Shown: positions 34,431 to 41,496 of the stretch, one piece after another
How positions within the stretch are numbered: position 1 is the first letter of the stretch
Layout: every line of letters begins with the position of its first letter
Assembly (NCBI GenBank): GCA_944331835.1
Contig: CALVIU010000006.1
Location: forward strand, 1-41,496
DNA length: 41,496 nt
Direction: 5' to 3'
Source of the DNA: an uncultured Bacilli bacterium
GTDB taxonomy: Bacteria > Bacillota_I > Bacilli_A > RF39 > UBA660
Notes under the pieces: model-generated
The model's input: the letters and a program-made list of their open reading frames with translations, nothing else
What the model was told of the DNA's origin: nothing
Database searches by the model: none
Program-made: the position numbers and the translations under genes

Positions 34431-36218
34431 CTAAAATCCCCCACCTGATCCAAACGAATCAAGTTCTTCTTGGGTAATAACAATTTGAATACGCATTCTC
34501 TTATTACCACAAACAAATAATGCATCACCTTGATTATAATATTTAATTGATTCTTTTTCAGCCTCATTTAAATCAATTAATTTTGATAAATCTTCGACAG
34601 CTTGTTTACGAAGCCCCATAACCAAATAATAAGAAGCATTATCAAAGATTGCTTTACCATGTGTAATAATATTTGGGGCAGTAAAGTCTGTTGGTTGTTG
34701 GGTAATAATAATTGTACCAGTATTGTATTTCCTACTACGTCTTTGAATTTGTGCTAAAAATTCAGCACCTAATTCATTATGTCCCGCAAGTAATACGTGT
34801 GCTTCATCAACCATCATAACGGTATTGACATCTTTATCCAAACATAAGCCCCATGCATATTTCAAAATATTAAAGAATAATGCATTTTTAATATTTTCAT
34901 CACTATTCATTAATTCTTTTATATTAAATACAATAAAATCGCTTTCAAATTGTAATGTTGTATGTCCTGTAAAATAATATCTAAGTTCTTTTACTAAAGG
35001 TCTTATCTTAAGTTCAAGCCGTTCCATTACATCCCGTTCATGTGTTGCATCAGTCATTGACAAAAGTCTACCTTTAATAGTTGCATAAACATCATCAAAT
35101 GTCGGATAATCAGCACTCGTTAACTTAGTAAAATCAGTATCGTAATCTATTTTATATCTTTTATAAGTATCTTGTAATACTTCACTAAACATTGTAAGTA
35201 CGTCTTCTTCAATACTTGGAGAATAATACTTCATAAAAGCTTTAACTTGTTGTAAAGTTCTAGTCAATACTGTATATCCTAAGCCTTGAGCAATTTCTTC
35301 TTCATCAGCATCAATTACTATTTCAAGTGGATTAATCATTCCGAAATCTCCACCTTTACCCAAGTCTAGAAAATCTCCCCCTAATGAATAAGTCATTTCT
35401 TCAAGTTCGCCTTCAGGATCGACACACACAATTTTACAACCATTTCTAATGTGTGAACGAAGTAACACCTTAGCAGCAGTTGATTTACCAGAACCTGACA
35501 TACCAAGCAAAATTAAATTAGCATTATTTCTATTATTTTCCTTTTTAATTTGATATAAAAATTGATTGAATAATATAACCCCACCAGATATATCTACTCC
35601 AAGAAGCGTCGCCGCTCCAGGATCTTTAATACTATCAAAAACAAATGGATACATAGCTGCAATAGTAACTGAAGGTATTGGAGTTCCAATTCTTTGTTCA
35701 ATATCTTGCGGTGGGAATATTGGCAAAATTGACTTCAATGCTTTTTCTTGTTCAAACATCAAAGATACTGCTCGCATTCCAAGAGCATCTAAATAACTTC
35801 TTACTTGAATCTTTCTAAGTTCTAATTCTTCTTTGTTATTTGCCGTAATCATCAAATGCATTTGAAAATCAAATATTCTTGCTTGAGTAGCTGCAAGCAT
35901 TTGAATAAATTGTTCTAAAGATTCATAATCTTGTCTAATTCTTTCTTGCATTGTTTGATCTTTTTCGCTTTGATATCGCACCTTTAAATCAGCTATTTCT
36001 TTGTTAAGCATTTTTTGTAAAACTGAAAACTCAATAGGTATATGCTTAATCGCAATTTTTACCCCATTAATATTAGTCATATCTGACAAAAATCCCGGAG
36101 TTATATTTTTGGGAAAAGAAATAACTGTCATTATAGTAGCATATTTTCCCCCAATAACGAATTCAGTTGGTTTAAACTCCATCCCTTTTGGAGCTACTTC
36201 ACTTTTTAATTTAGACAT
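34431..36218 (-). CDS. VirB4/TraE-type T4SS ATPase, large C-terminal part
   Basis: 595 residues. Walker A GMSGSGKST (239-247), the strand VCVDPEGE (264-271), Walker B VMMVDEAHVLL (467-477), then RRSRKYNTGTIIITQQPTDF (493-512) with the conserved QQ. This is the motor of the secretion channel. Residues 1-225 correspond to the second half of the VirB4 N-terminal domain (GGKYATIMTVISFPKNITPGFLSDM). The start follows the stop of the first VirB4 gene by one base (TAA, T, ATG), with CGGTGA a few nt upstream, so the two are translationally coupled halves of a normal VirB4 of about 780 residues. No sign of recent frameshifting. Confidence 0.93.
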   Translation of the reverse strand: MSKLKSEVAPKGMEFKPTEFVIGGKYATIMTVISFPKNITPGFLSDMTNINGVKIAIKHIPIEFSVLQKMLNKEIADLKVRYQSEKDQTMQERIRQDYESLEQFIQMLAATQARIFDFQMHLMITANNKEELELRKIQVRSYLDALGMRAVSLMFEQEKALKSILPIFPPQDIEQRIGTPIPSVTIAAMYPFVFDSIKDPGAATLLGVDISGGVILFNQFLYQIKKENNRNNANLILLGMSGSGKSTAAKVLLRSHIRNGCKIVCVDPEGELEEMTYSLGGDFLDLGKGGDFGMINPLEIVIDADEEEIAQGLGYTVLTRTLQQVKAFMKYYSPSIEEDVLTMFSEVLQDTYKRYKIDYDTDFTKLTSADYPTFDDVYATIKGRLLSMTDATHERDVMERLELKIRPLVKELRYYFTGHTTLQFESDFIVFNIKELMNSDENIKNALFFNILKYAWGLCLDKDVNTVMMVDEAHVLLAGHNELGAEFLAQIQRRSRKYNTGTIIITQQPTDFTAPNIITHGKAIFDNASYYLVMGLRKQAVEDLSKLIDLNEAEKESIKYYNQGDALFVCGNKRMRIQIVITQEELDSFGSGGGF

Positions 36219-36219
36219 A

Positions 36220-36774
36220 TTACATCACCGCCCCAAAATTAGTTTGTTCTCCCCCATTTAAGAAATTATCTAAAAGCATTCTTAAATCACTATTAGAAGC
36301 TTGTTGTGATTGCAAACCAGCAGTTGCTAGTCCACTTATCAAATTATGTAATTTCTTTTGAACAAGTTCCATTCTCTTTTCCTTAAACAAAATATAATAT
36401 TCTGTATCAACAACGTTATACTCAACACTTGTAAATAAATTTGCTTTATTTATATCTTGCATTATAAGTTTTTTAATAGCATTATTTTGAGCATTATTAT
36501 ACATTAATTGCAATTGAGAAACATAAACATCTATATCAACAGGTCTATCCGCAATTAATAACCAAAATTCAAAATCAATACTATTATAGAAGTTTCTTAA
36601 ATTGTAAATTGTATTATTTTGACTACCAACATCCATAATAAATATATTTTTAGGCATTATTTTAACACCAGTTACATAAGTTCCATCATCAAGTTGTATC
36701 ATCCCATTCATTATTTGTTTAATAGGAAGCCAATCTTCAGCATAACTTACATTATTGTTTATCTTCTGAGTCAT
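36220..36774 (-). CDS. VirB4/TraE N-terminal part encoded as a separate gene
   Basis: 184 residues. It opens with VSYAEDWLPIKQIMNGMIQLDDGTYVTGVKIMPKN, which is the canonical VirB4/TraE N-terminus (AEDWLPI then a beta hairpin). It then has helices equivalent to the family's first subdomain, ending at a Gln/Ser-rich linker. No Walker motif, as expected for this half. Its end and the next start are one base apart. It should dock onto the large subunit to rebuild VirB4. ATG 36774 lies inside the PrgI gene (23-nt overlap), which makes another coupled start. Confidence 0.87.
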   Translation of the reverse strand: MTQKINNNVSYAEDWLPIKQIMNGMIQLDDGTYVTGVKIMPKNIFIMDVGSQNNTIYNLRNFYNSIDFEFWLLIADRPVDIDVYVSQLQLMYNNAQNNAIKKLIMQDINKANLFTSVEYNVVDTEYYILFKEKRMELVQKKLHNLISGLATAGLQSQQASNSDLRMLLDNFLNGGEQTNFGAVM

Positions 36775-37072
36775 ATTTCACACACCAACCTCTCCAATAA
36801 TATCTTCTAGTATTAAAGATAAAACTGACAACATTTATTATAAATTGCAATACATTATGATAATAAAGCACCGGAGTAACTAGAAAGCCAGTAACTAAAG
36901 CCGGAAGTAATATTATTATCATTTGAACCGCACTAGCATTTCTAACTAACATTAACAAAAGTAATGTCAAACCACAACCAGAACCAAACAATATCAAATC
37001 AACTGGAGTAAAAAAGCCAAGTATTAATTGTGATTTTTTTGAATTTGCTGGTATTAAAAAATTGTTATTCAT
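36752..37072 (-). CDS. PrgI family T4SS inner-membrane protein
   Basis: 106 residues, two transmembrane helices (about 24-42 and 47-70), the standard PrgI/TcpE-like layout. A short N-terminus FLIPANSKK and the conserved C-terminal RRYYWRGW (89-96) are the family marks. PrgI-type proteins sit next to VirB4 in Gram-positive T4SS loci and are thought to form part of the channel (VirB3-like). GGAT lies about 8 nt before ATG 37072. The end overlaps VirB4-N by 23 nt in another frame. Confidence 0.9.
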   Translation of the reverse strand: MNNNFLIPANSKKSQLILGFFTPVDLILFGSGCGLTLLLLMLVRNASAVQMIIILLPALVTGFLVTPVLYYHNVLQFIINVVSFIFNTRRYYWRGWCVKYDSEDKQ

Positions 37073-37089
37073 TCCCTTTTATCCTTTCT

Positions 37090-39195
37090 TTATTTTTTAT
37101 TTTCATCAGTATTCTTTTGTTTCATAGCACTTATATTTACTTCATTACTTGCAGTATGCAATTTAATATTATCTCCCATTTTAGAAACTACCGATTTAGT
37201 TCCGTCAGCTGCATCGTAAAAGACAGATTCAGAAATATCCTTATTCATAGCAAAATCAGATCCTACAATACCAGCATCTCTTAAAGCTTGTAATGAAGAA
37301 TTATTCATTATAGCACCACGATATTCTGTAGCTTTAACTCTTAATTGACCTAATGCAATTTGATCATCTTGACTTAATCTATTCCAATTAGCTTGCGAAG
37401 AATACAATTTATTATGCAAAGATTTTTGAACATCTTTAATAGCATCTTTATAAGCTTTTTCTGCACCAGCAACATTTACCCCGCTTAATCTAGCTTGATC
37501 TAGCCTTTGCTTTGCAGCAGAAAAAGTTGATAAATTAGCTCCCGCCAAACTTGTTTTACCTTTATTAAGATTTTTTAAAAGAGTACTTTCAAATTCATTA
37601 TTAAATGCATCTTCGGCACCAGTAATTTCTGCCATTGCCGCATTTTCAGCACGTAAAGCATCAATGTTACCAATTCCTACAAATCTACCTGCACTGCCTA
37701 GTAAATCCGCTCCATGACCTAAACCAGCGCCTATAATTCCACCAACACCTGGTATTTTCTTTCTATGTGCAGCTTTATAATTTTCACGCTTAGTTCTAGC
37801 TTCAGCAGCTCCTTTAGCAGCAGTGCTAGCAGCACCTCTCATATCTTTAAAGTTTTTTGCACCTCTACCAGCAAAGCCGCCTCGTACAAGTCCAGAACCA
37901 GCTCCGCCAATAGTTGATTTTGCTGCACCTAAAGTTCCACCAATTAAAGCTCCAGCCTTTCCTCTAAAGCCACTAGCATTTTTTACATTATGAGCAGTTC
38001 CTTTGATTCCACCAACTAAATTTCTAACTCCAGCAGTTGCTAGACCACCAACAGCAGCTCCAGCAACTAAGCCACCACCCATGGCAAGTTTATCCATAAG
38101 GCCAAGTTTCATACCACCAGTATCTAGTTTTAACAATTTTGAAAGCAAATCAGGAGCTTGTCTTATAAACGTAACTACTCCCATAATCAATAAAGCTAGA
38201 ACAATTAATTCTTGAGTGAAAGATAAATCACTTAAACCTGGAATACCATTAAAGTTTTTTACAATTGTAGTTATTAAAAATACTCCTAAATTCATTATAC
38301 CAATTCGAATAAAGACTTCAAAAAATATACTAATAACCTGTTTTGTCCAATTTGAAAATACATCTTTCATATTACCACCAGGTAATATTCTACATATAAC
38401 AGGGATTGGAGCTATTATTTGATAAAAAGCTAATTTTATTACCCTAAGTGCCATATCAAAGCAAAAATTTAATAAAACATATACTATAAATAATCCAGCA
38501 AAAGTAGAAATTATAAACATGTAATTGATTTGTCCTGCTTCTACGGCTTCTCCAAATTCACTAAAATTAGAAAACGAATCTTCTCTTAAAACGCCAGCTC
38601 TAATTTCACTTAATGGCAATCCATTTTGAACAAACAAAGCACCATTGCCCAAAATTTCATCAGCGCAACTTCCTCCATCTCCTACAGTTAATACTGTACC
38701 AGTTCCATTCACTTCTGGATTGCCACACCAATCTTCATTTTCATGGAAAAATGCCATAAATGTATAATAAGCCATCGTTCTACCAGCATCAGCATCATAC
38801 ACATCTGTATTCGTTGCATAATCATTACCAAGCACCAATCTAGGAATCGTATCGTTATTCAAAATAGAATTTTGAATATTAAAAGCCACACTAAAAACCA
38901 TAGGTAGCAACACAATTATTACCAAAGAAATAACAACATTTTTTATAAGATTTGGAAATGAATTTTCTCCCTTAGCAAAATCATCAGGATTAACAATTGC
39001 TCTTAATAGTGAATACGCTAAAACAAAAAGCATAAAAACCCCTAATATAATATAGATTCTACTAACAATATCATTATAAGTATCTTGACTAAAAATGTTT
39101 ATGCCTGCCAAAAAATCAAATATATCATATAAATAATCTATTAAATTATAAATAGCACCATCAAGCATTAAAAGTAAATTGTAAAGATTAGCCAC
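37090..39195 (-). CDS. VirB6/TrbL-like polytopic T4SS protein with long alanine/glycine-rich tail
   Basis: 701 residues. Transmembrane segments lie in about 45-65, 85-105, 225-250, 252-275, 285-312 and 328-345, typical for VirB6/TrbL-like cores. The segment TKQVISIFFEVFIRIGIMNLG (284-304) is well shaped for this. An extracellular loop of about 110 residues with cysteines (157, 177) lies between helices two and three. Residues about 370-470 are Gly/Ala-rich and basic, perhaps membrane-interacting; 480-701 are helical, Ala-rich and soluble. The start is GTG 39195 (AGGTGA 6 nt before it). Role: central inner-membrane channel. The tail may reach into the cytoplasm. Confidence 0.88.
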   Translation of the reverse strand: MANLYNLLLMLDGAIYNLIDYLYDIFDFLAGINIFSQDTYNDIVSRIYIILGVFMLFVLAYSLLRAIVNPDDFAKGENSFPNLIKNVVISLVIIVLLPMVFSVAFNIQNSILNNDTIPRLVLGNDYATNTDVYDADAGRTMAYYTFMAFFHENEDWCGNPEVNGTGTVLTVGDGGSCADEILGNGALFVQNGLPLSEIRAGVLREDSFSNFSEFGEAVEAGQINYMFIISTFAGLFIVYVLLNFCFDMALRVIKLAFYQIIAPIPVICRILPGGNMKDVFSNWTKQVISIFFEVFIRIGIMNLGVFLITTIVKNFNGIPGLSDLSFTQELIVLALLIMGVVTFIRQAPDLLSKLLKLDTGGMKLGLMDKLAMGGGLVAGAAVGGLATAGVRNLVGGIKGTAHNVKNASGFRGKAGALIGGTLGAAKSTIGGAGSGLVRGGFAGRGAKNFKDMRGAASTAAKGAAEARTKRENYKAAHRKKIPGVGGIIGAGLGHGADLLGSAGRFVGIGNIDALRAENAAMAEITGAEDAFNNEFESTLLKNLNKGKTSLAGANLSTFSAAKQRLDQARLSGVNVAGAEKAYKDAIKDVQKSLHNKLYSSQANWNRLSQDDQIALGQLRVKATEYRGAIMNNSSLQALRDAGIVGSDFAMNKDISESVFYDAADGTKSVVSKMGDNIKLHTASNEVNISAMKQKNTDENKK

Positions 39196-39205
39196 TTATA
39201 ATCAC

Positions 39206-39685
39206 CTACCCAATCCCACAAGTGCCATATGCACCAAATAAACGCATTACAAAATCAACTACAATTGGCAAAAAGAATAAAATAACTACAAATATAAATC
39301 TTTTTGCAGTAGTCATAGTAGCCTTCTTAATAGCATCTTTATCATTTGAAACTAACGCCTTAATAAAATCAACTGTACTTAAAATTAATAATGCTGCTAT
39401 TGCCACATATTTCATTATATTTAAAATCCATTGCATCCAATATGCCGGATATTGGCTTTTAGTTGGGTCGCCAAAAATAGCCTTACATAGTTCATCGTTA
39501 TTTTGTACACCTTCAGAATCGGCATCTGCAAAACCATCTCCACGTTCTCCGTCAAAGCCATCGCCGCGTCCACTCGAAACAGCAATTTCTTCTACTAAAG
39601 CACTAGCATTTGCTACATTTTGAAAACAAAAAAAGGATAGAACGACCATACAACATAGAATTAAACCTTTATTCACAACTGTCAT
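39206..39685 (-). CDS. VirB2-like small two-helix T4SS protein with signal peptide
   Basis: 159 residues. Signal peptide with VVLSFFCFQNVANA-S near 27-28. An acidic Gly-rich linker with a doubled GDGF motif (about 41-52) is followed by transmembrane helices at about 86-106 and 130-148. Cysteines at 67 and 156 flank the helices and may pair. Two helices with a cytoplasmic basic loop (SNDKDAIKKATMTTAKR) are the VirB2/TrbC pilin-like layout seen at the head of Gram-positive T4SS operons. GGAAGTGA lies 4 nt before ATG 39685. First gene of the operon; tRNA-Trp ends 73 nt upstream, on the same strand. Confidence 0.8.
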   Translation of the reverse strand: MTVVNKGLILCCMVVLSFFCFQNVANASALVEEIAVSSGRGDGFDGERGDGFADADSEGVQNNDELCKAIFGDPTKSQYPAYWMQWILNIMKYVAIAALLILSTVDFIKALVSNDKDAIKKATMTTAKRFIFVVILFFLPIVVDFVMRLFGAYGTCGIG

Positions 39686-39758
39686 ATAATCACTTCCATC
39701 CTACCAAGGACTTCCATCATCCCTTAACCTTTATATATTAATTTTATTTTTTATAAAT

Positions 39759-39832
39759 TGGCAGGGGCGGAGAGAATCGAACTCCCATCAAAAGTTTTGG
39801 AGACTCCTATGCTACCATTATACCACGCCCCT
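39759..39832 (-). tRNA. trnW: tRNA-Trp (anticodon CCA)
   Basis: 74-nt tRNA: acceptor AGGGGCG / CGCCCCT, anticodon loop CTCCAAA with CCA at 34-36, T arm GGGAG TTCGATT CTCTC, discriminator G and an encoded 3' CCA. The anticodon stem GGAGT/ACTTT contains two G-U pairs and the D stem has one mismatch, but the fold is complete. An extended -10 TGGTATAAT (TATAAT at 39853-39858) lies upstream. UGG decoding agrees with UGA as a stop. No second copy of its 3' end was seen in the window. Confidence 0.93.
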
Positions 39833-39903
39833 AAAAAAGTCTTGGCATAAAAATTATACCATATTAAATAAACTTTTACTAGTATTTTACGTGCATTTTT
39901 GCA

Positions 39904-41258
39904 CAAAAGAAGTTACAGTTCAGTCAAGAAATAAAAAATGTTGATAAATAACCAGTTATCAAAAGGTTAAGATGAGGGTAAAAGTCAAGACTTGTATTCT
40001 CATTTTTTATATGAGAAAATTAAGAAAATAAAGGAGAAATTAAAATGGCATCAAATTATAATAATTATGCATATAAAGATTATGAGAAAGTATGTAATAA
40101 ATTAGATGCTGTTTTAGATGAGTTAAAATCTGAAAGAAAAGAACATAAAAATGATGTTAAAAAATTTGAAAATACAATAGATAAATTAACAAAAGCTTTG
40201 GAACAATCTCAAAAAAGAGTTGAGGAATTAACTAATGAATTATTAAAAATAAAGTCTAAAAATAAACGTGATAGTTCTAATTCAAGTAAGCCATCTAGCA
40301 CCAATGGTTTTAAAAAGCAATAACTAATCGAAGAGAAAAATCCGATAAAAAACAAGGAGGTCAATTTTTTCACAAGCCACACTCTTTGAAAAATAAATTA
40401 GATCAATTTATAAAATCAAAAAATGTTGAAGAAGAAATTATTGAAATCATATTATATAAATCATGACGAATCTGGTGTAAAAGTTGCTGGGAATAGCGAA
40501 AATATTTTGTGTGCTTGTAATGATAAGTATACAAGATTTTGGATACATGAGCATAAATCACAAGAAGCACTTCAAGAAATAGATTTTTTACCAAAATATA
40601 AGGGAATAATAGTTAAAGATGGAACAGAGTTATATAATTCCTTTGGATTATTACTATCTCAATGCTTATCCTATATTTTAAGATATTTAAAACCATATTA
40701 TGAGGAAATAAAACACCAAGCACCAAAGAAAATGAAAGAATTTTTGAGTAAGTATAATAATATTAGAAATGAAAAAATAGAAAATGATGAAGATTCATTT
40801 GCTAATGAAGAATTAAATAACATATATATTGAATATGATAATATCTTAGATGAATGGGAAGAAGAACTAAGAAAAGATACAGATAATTACTTATTTAATG
40901 ATGAATATTGTCTATTTAGAAGAATGAAATATGATAACAAAAAAATGGATAAGGATTATCGTGGAGATAGAGACGAAGTTTTATACTTTCTAAAAGATTT
41001 CAGAGTACCATCAACAAATAATCAGGCAGAGACAGATCAAAGACTTATAAAGATTAAACAAAAAAATGAAAGGTTTAGGAGTGAAAATGGTGCTAATAAT
41101 TATGCAATTATTAGAAGTTGTATCAACACATATAAAAAGAATGGTATTAATGTATTTGATGCATTAATATCATCCTTTGATAATAGAACTATACTTGTCT
41201 AAGTGAATACTATTTTCGCTTATTTTAGTATGCCTTGACTGAACTGTAACCAAAAGAA
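39904..41258 (+). mobile_element. IS66-family insertion sequence relic with perfect TIRs and 8-bp target duplication
   Basis: Terminal inverted repeats GTTACAGTTCAGTCAAG (39912-39928) and its exact complement (41234-41250) enclose 1339 bp. Flanking direct repeats CAAAAGAA (39904-39911 and 41251-41258) are the 8-bp target duplication typical of IS66. The only gene inside is a broken transposase. The ends are intact while the coding part is ruined, so the copy is non-autonomous but could be moved by a related transposase. Confidence 0.9.
40045..41202 (+). pseudogene. IS66-type transposase, frameshifted and internally deleted
   Basis: Fragment 1 (40045-40323): coiled-coil N-terminus followed by RDSSNSSKPSSTNGFKK, the IS66 N-terminal signature. 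A frame change near 40310 at an A-run continues as TNRREKSDKKQGGQFFHKPHSLKN, where related transposases read GGQ-x-GHK. Fragment 2 (40423-41202): catalytic region with DESGVKV (first D), IIVKDGTELYN (second D) and PSTNNQAETDQR (E). The segment between (zinc-finger/HTH, over 100 residues in normal members) is missing. AAAGGAGA precedes ATG 40045. No functional transposase can be made without correction. Confidence 0.88.
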
Positions 41259-41340
41259 CATTATAAGATATTAAATATAACAAACAACTGCTACGAATTA
41301 AATTTATAAAAGAACAAAATTCTACTTTATTGATTTACAA

Positions 41341-41460
41341 CATTCAAAAGAACAAAAGTCAAACAAGTTTGACTGGCCTTGCATCACTACAAGGCATTTC
41401 TACTTCATAGAGTCCTCCCGACTCTCCATAGACCAATTTCGGATGGTCGCCACCCTACTA
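41341..41460 (-). ncRNA. candidate structured small RNA (four hairpins in a row)
   Basis: Four perfect hairpins follow one another: GACCA/TGGTC (41431-41448), AGAGTC/GACTCT (41409-41425), GCCTTG/CAAGGC (41376-41395) and GTCAAA/TTTGAC (41358-41373). On the minus strand the last is followed by TTTTGTTCTTTT (41346-41357), as a terminator. The segment is visibly GC-richer than its AT-rich surroundings, a usual mark of structured RNA in such genomes. No Rfam family is recognised. It is not tRNA, 5S, tmRNA or RNase P by motif. The 5' end is not defined and may lie beyond the window. Confidence 0.4.
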
Positions 41461-41496
41461 TTTTTGTTCACTTATTTTAATACTAAACATTGCATA

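Noticed and set aside
38003-38422. Long proline-rich open frames on the plus strand opposite the VirB6-like gene.
   Set aside because: They are antisense shadows of the alanine/glycine-rich minus-strand coding sequence, with no ribosome site and no plausible protein signatures.
39759-39832. tRNA-Trp as an integration (att) site for an ICE carrying the T4SS.
   Set aside because: The tRNA 3' end (GGCAGGGGCGG on the plus strand) is not repeated elsewhere in the window and no integrase is visible.
40300-40330. Programmed -1 frameshift in the IS66-type transposase.
   Set aside because: The A-run reads TTT AAA AAG, not a canonical slippery heptamer, and a further frame change plus an internal deletion follow, so mutation is the simpler explanation.
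41251-41360. Direct repeats of AAAAGAACA (41252, about 41310, 41345) as a regulatory iteron set.
   Set aside because: The motif is short, A-rich and irregularly spaced, so chance in this composition is likely.
41440-41460. T-box riboswitch (GGGTGGCGACC resembles AGGGTGGNACC).
   Set aside because: No specifier stem or following amino-acid gene is seen and the match is only a few bases.
1-41496. Use of a Mycoplasma-type code with UGA as tryptophan.
   Set aside because: Several clear genes end at TGA (first ATPase gene, regulator genes), tryptophan is written TGG, and the tRNA-Trp carries CCA.
1-41496. CRISPR array or cas genes.
   Set aside because: No regularly spaced direct repeats and no Cas-like proteins were seen on either strand.

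Overview
The window is very AT-rich with compact, often overlapping genes and purine-rich Shine-Dalgarno sites. UGA is used as a stop and tryptophan is written TGG, served by a tRNA-Trp with anticodon CCA, so the standard code applies. A diaminopimelate epimerase, Bce-type and Ytr-type drug/peptide ABC modules, a YtrA-type GntR regulator and a Gram-positive style type IV secretion locus point to a low-GC Bacillota. The best guess is an uncultured gut member of the Bacilli (RF39/Erysipelotrichia-like). That placement is an inference from gene content and composition, not a measurement.

Left part (1-9.1 kb): a T4SS-type DNA-binding/HerA-like ATPase sits next to a cysteine-rich protein of a type I associate with candidate-phyla bacteria. 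Then, on the minus strand, come a GNAT acetyltransferase and two tandem paralogues with an N-terminal winged-helix-like segment followed by TPR-like helices. A GntR-ABC ATPase-ABC permease operon follows, with a near-consensus promoter overlapped by a palindromic operator.

Middle part (9.2-29.6 kb): secreted proteins, adenosine deaminase, and a BceAB/BceRS-like module preceded by an overlooked 35-residue membrane peptide. Next are a PPC/DUF296 protein divergent from a UDG-superfamily glycosylase, an AAA/DUF4143 ATPase, and an overlapping operon (zinc alcohol dehydrogenase, large GIY-YIG protein, M29 aminopeptidase, M15 carboxypeptidase). A NatAB-like exporter, a decayed DUF4143 fragment, mscS-dapF, an orphan gene with a strong promoter, a VTT-domain membrane protein and a small rhodanese complete this part.

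Right part (29.6-39.8 kb): a minus-strand type IV secretion operon runs from a VirB2-like small membrane protein through VirB6/TrbL-like, PrgI, a VirB4 split into two genes, a membrane-anchored two-domain wall hydrolase and a secreted protein of unknown function, to a VirD4/TraG coupling protein. No relaxase or integrase is visible in the window. Upstream lie tRNA-Trp and an IS66-type relic with 17-bp perfect terminal inverted repeats and an 8-bp target duplication around a frameshifted, internally deleted transposase. The last 150 bases hold a GC-richer run of consecutive hairpins that may be a small structured RNA.

Most interesting leads: the split VirB4 in a relaxase-less T4SS locus, the ATPase/Cys-rich pair, the large GIY-YIG protein inside a metabolic operon, the duplicated winged-helix/TPR genes, the hidden small ORF in the Bce leader, the paired alternative hairpins upstream of the AAA ATPase, and the hairpin array at the right edge.
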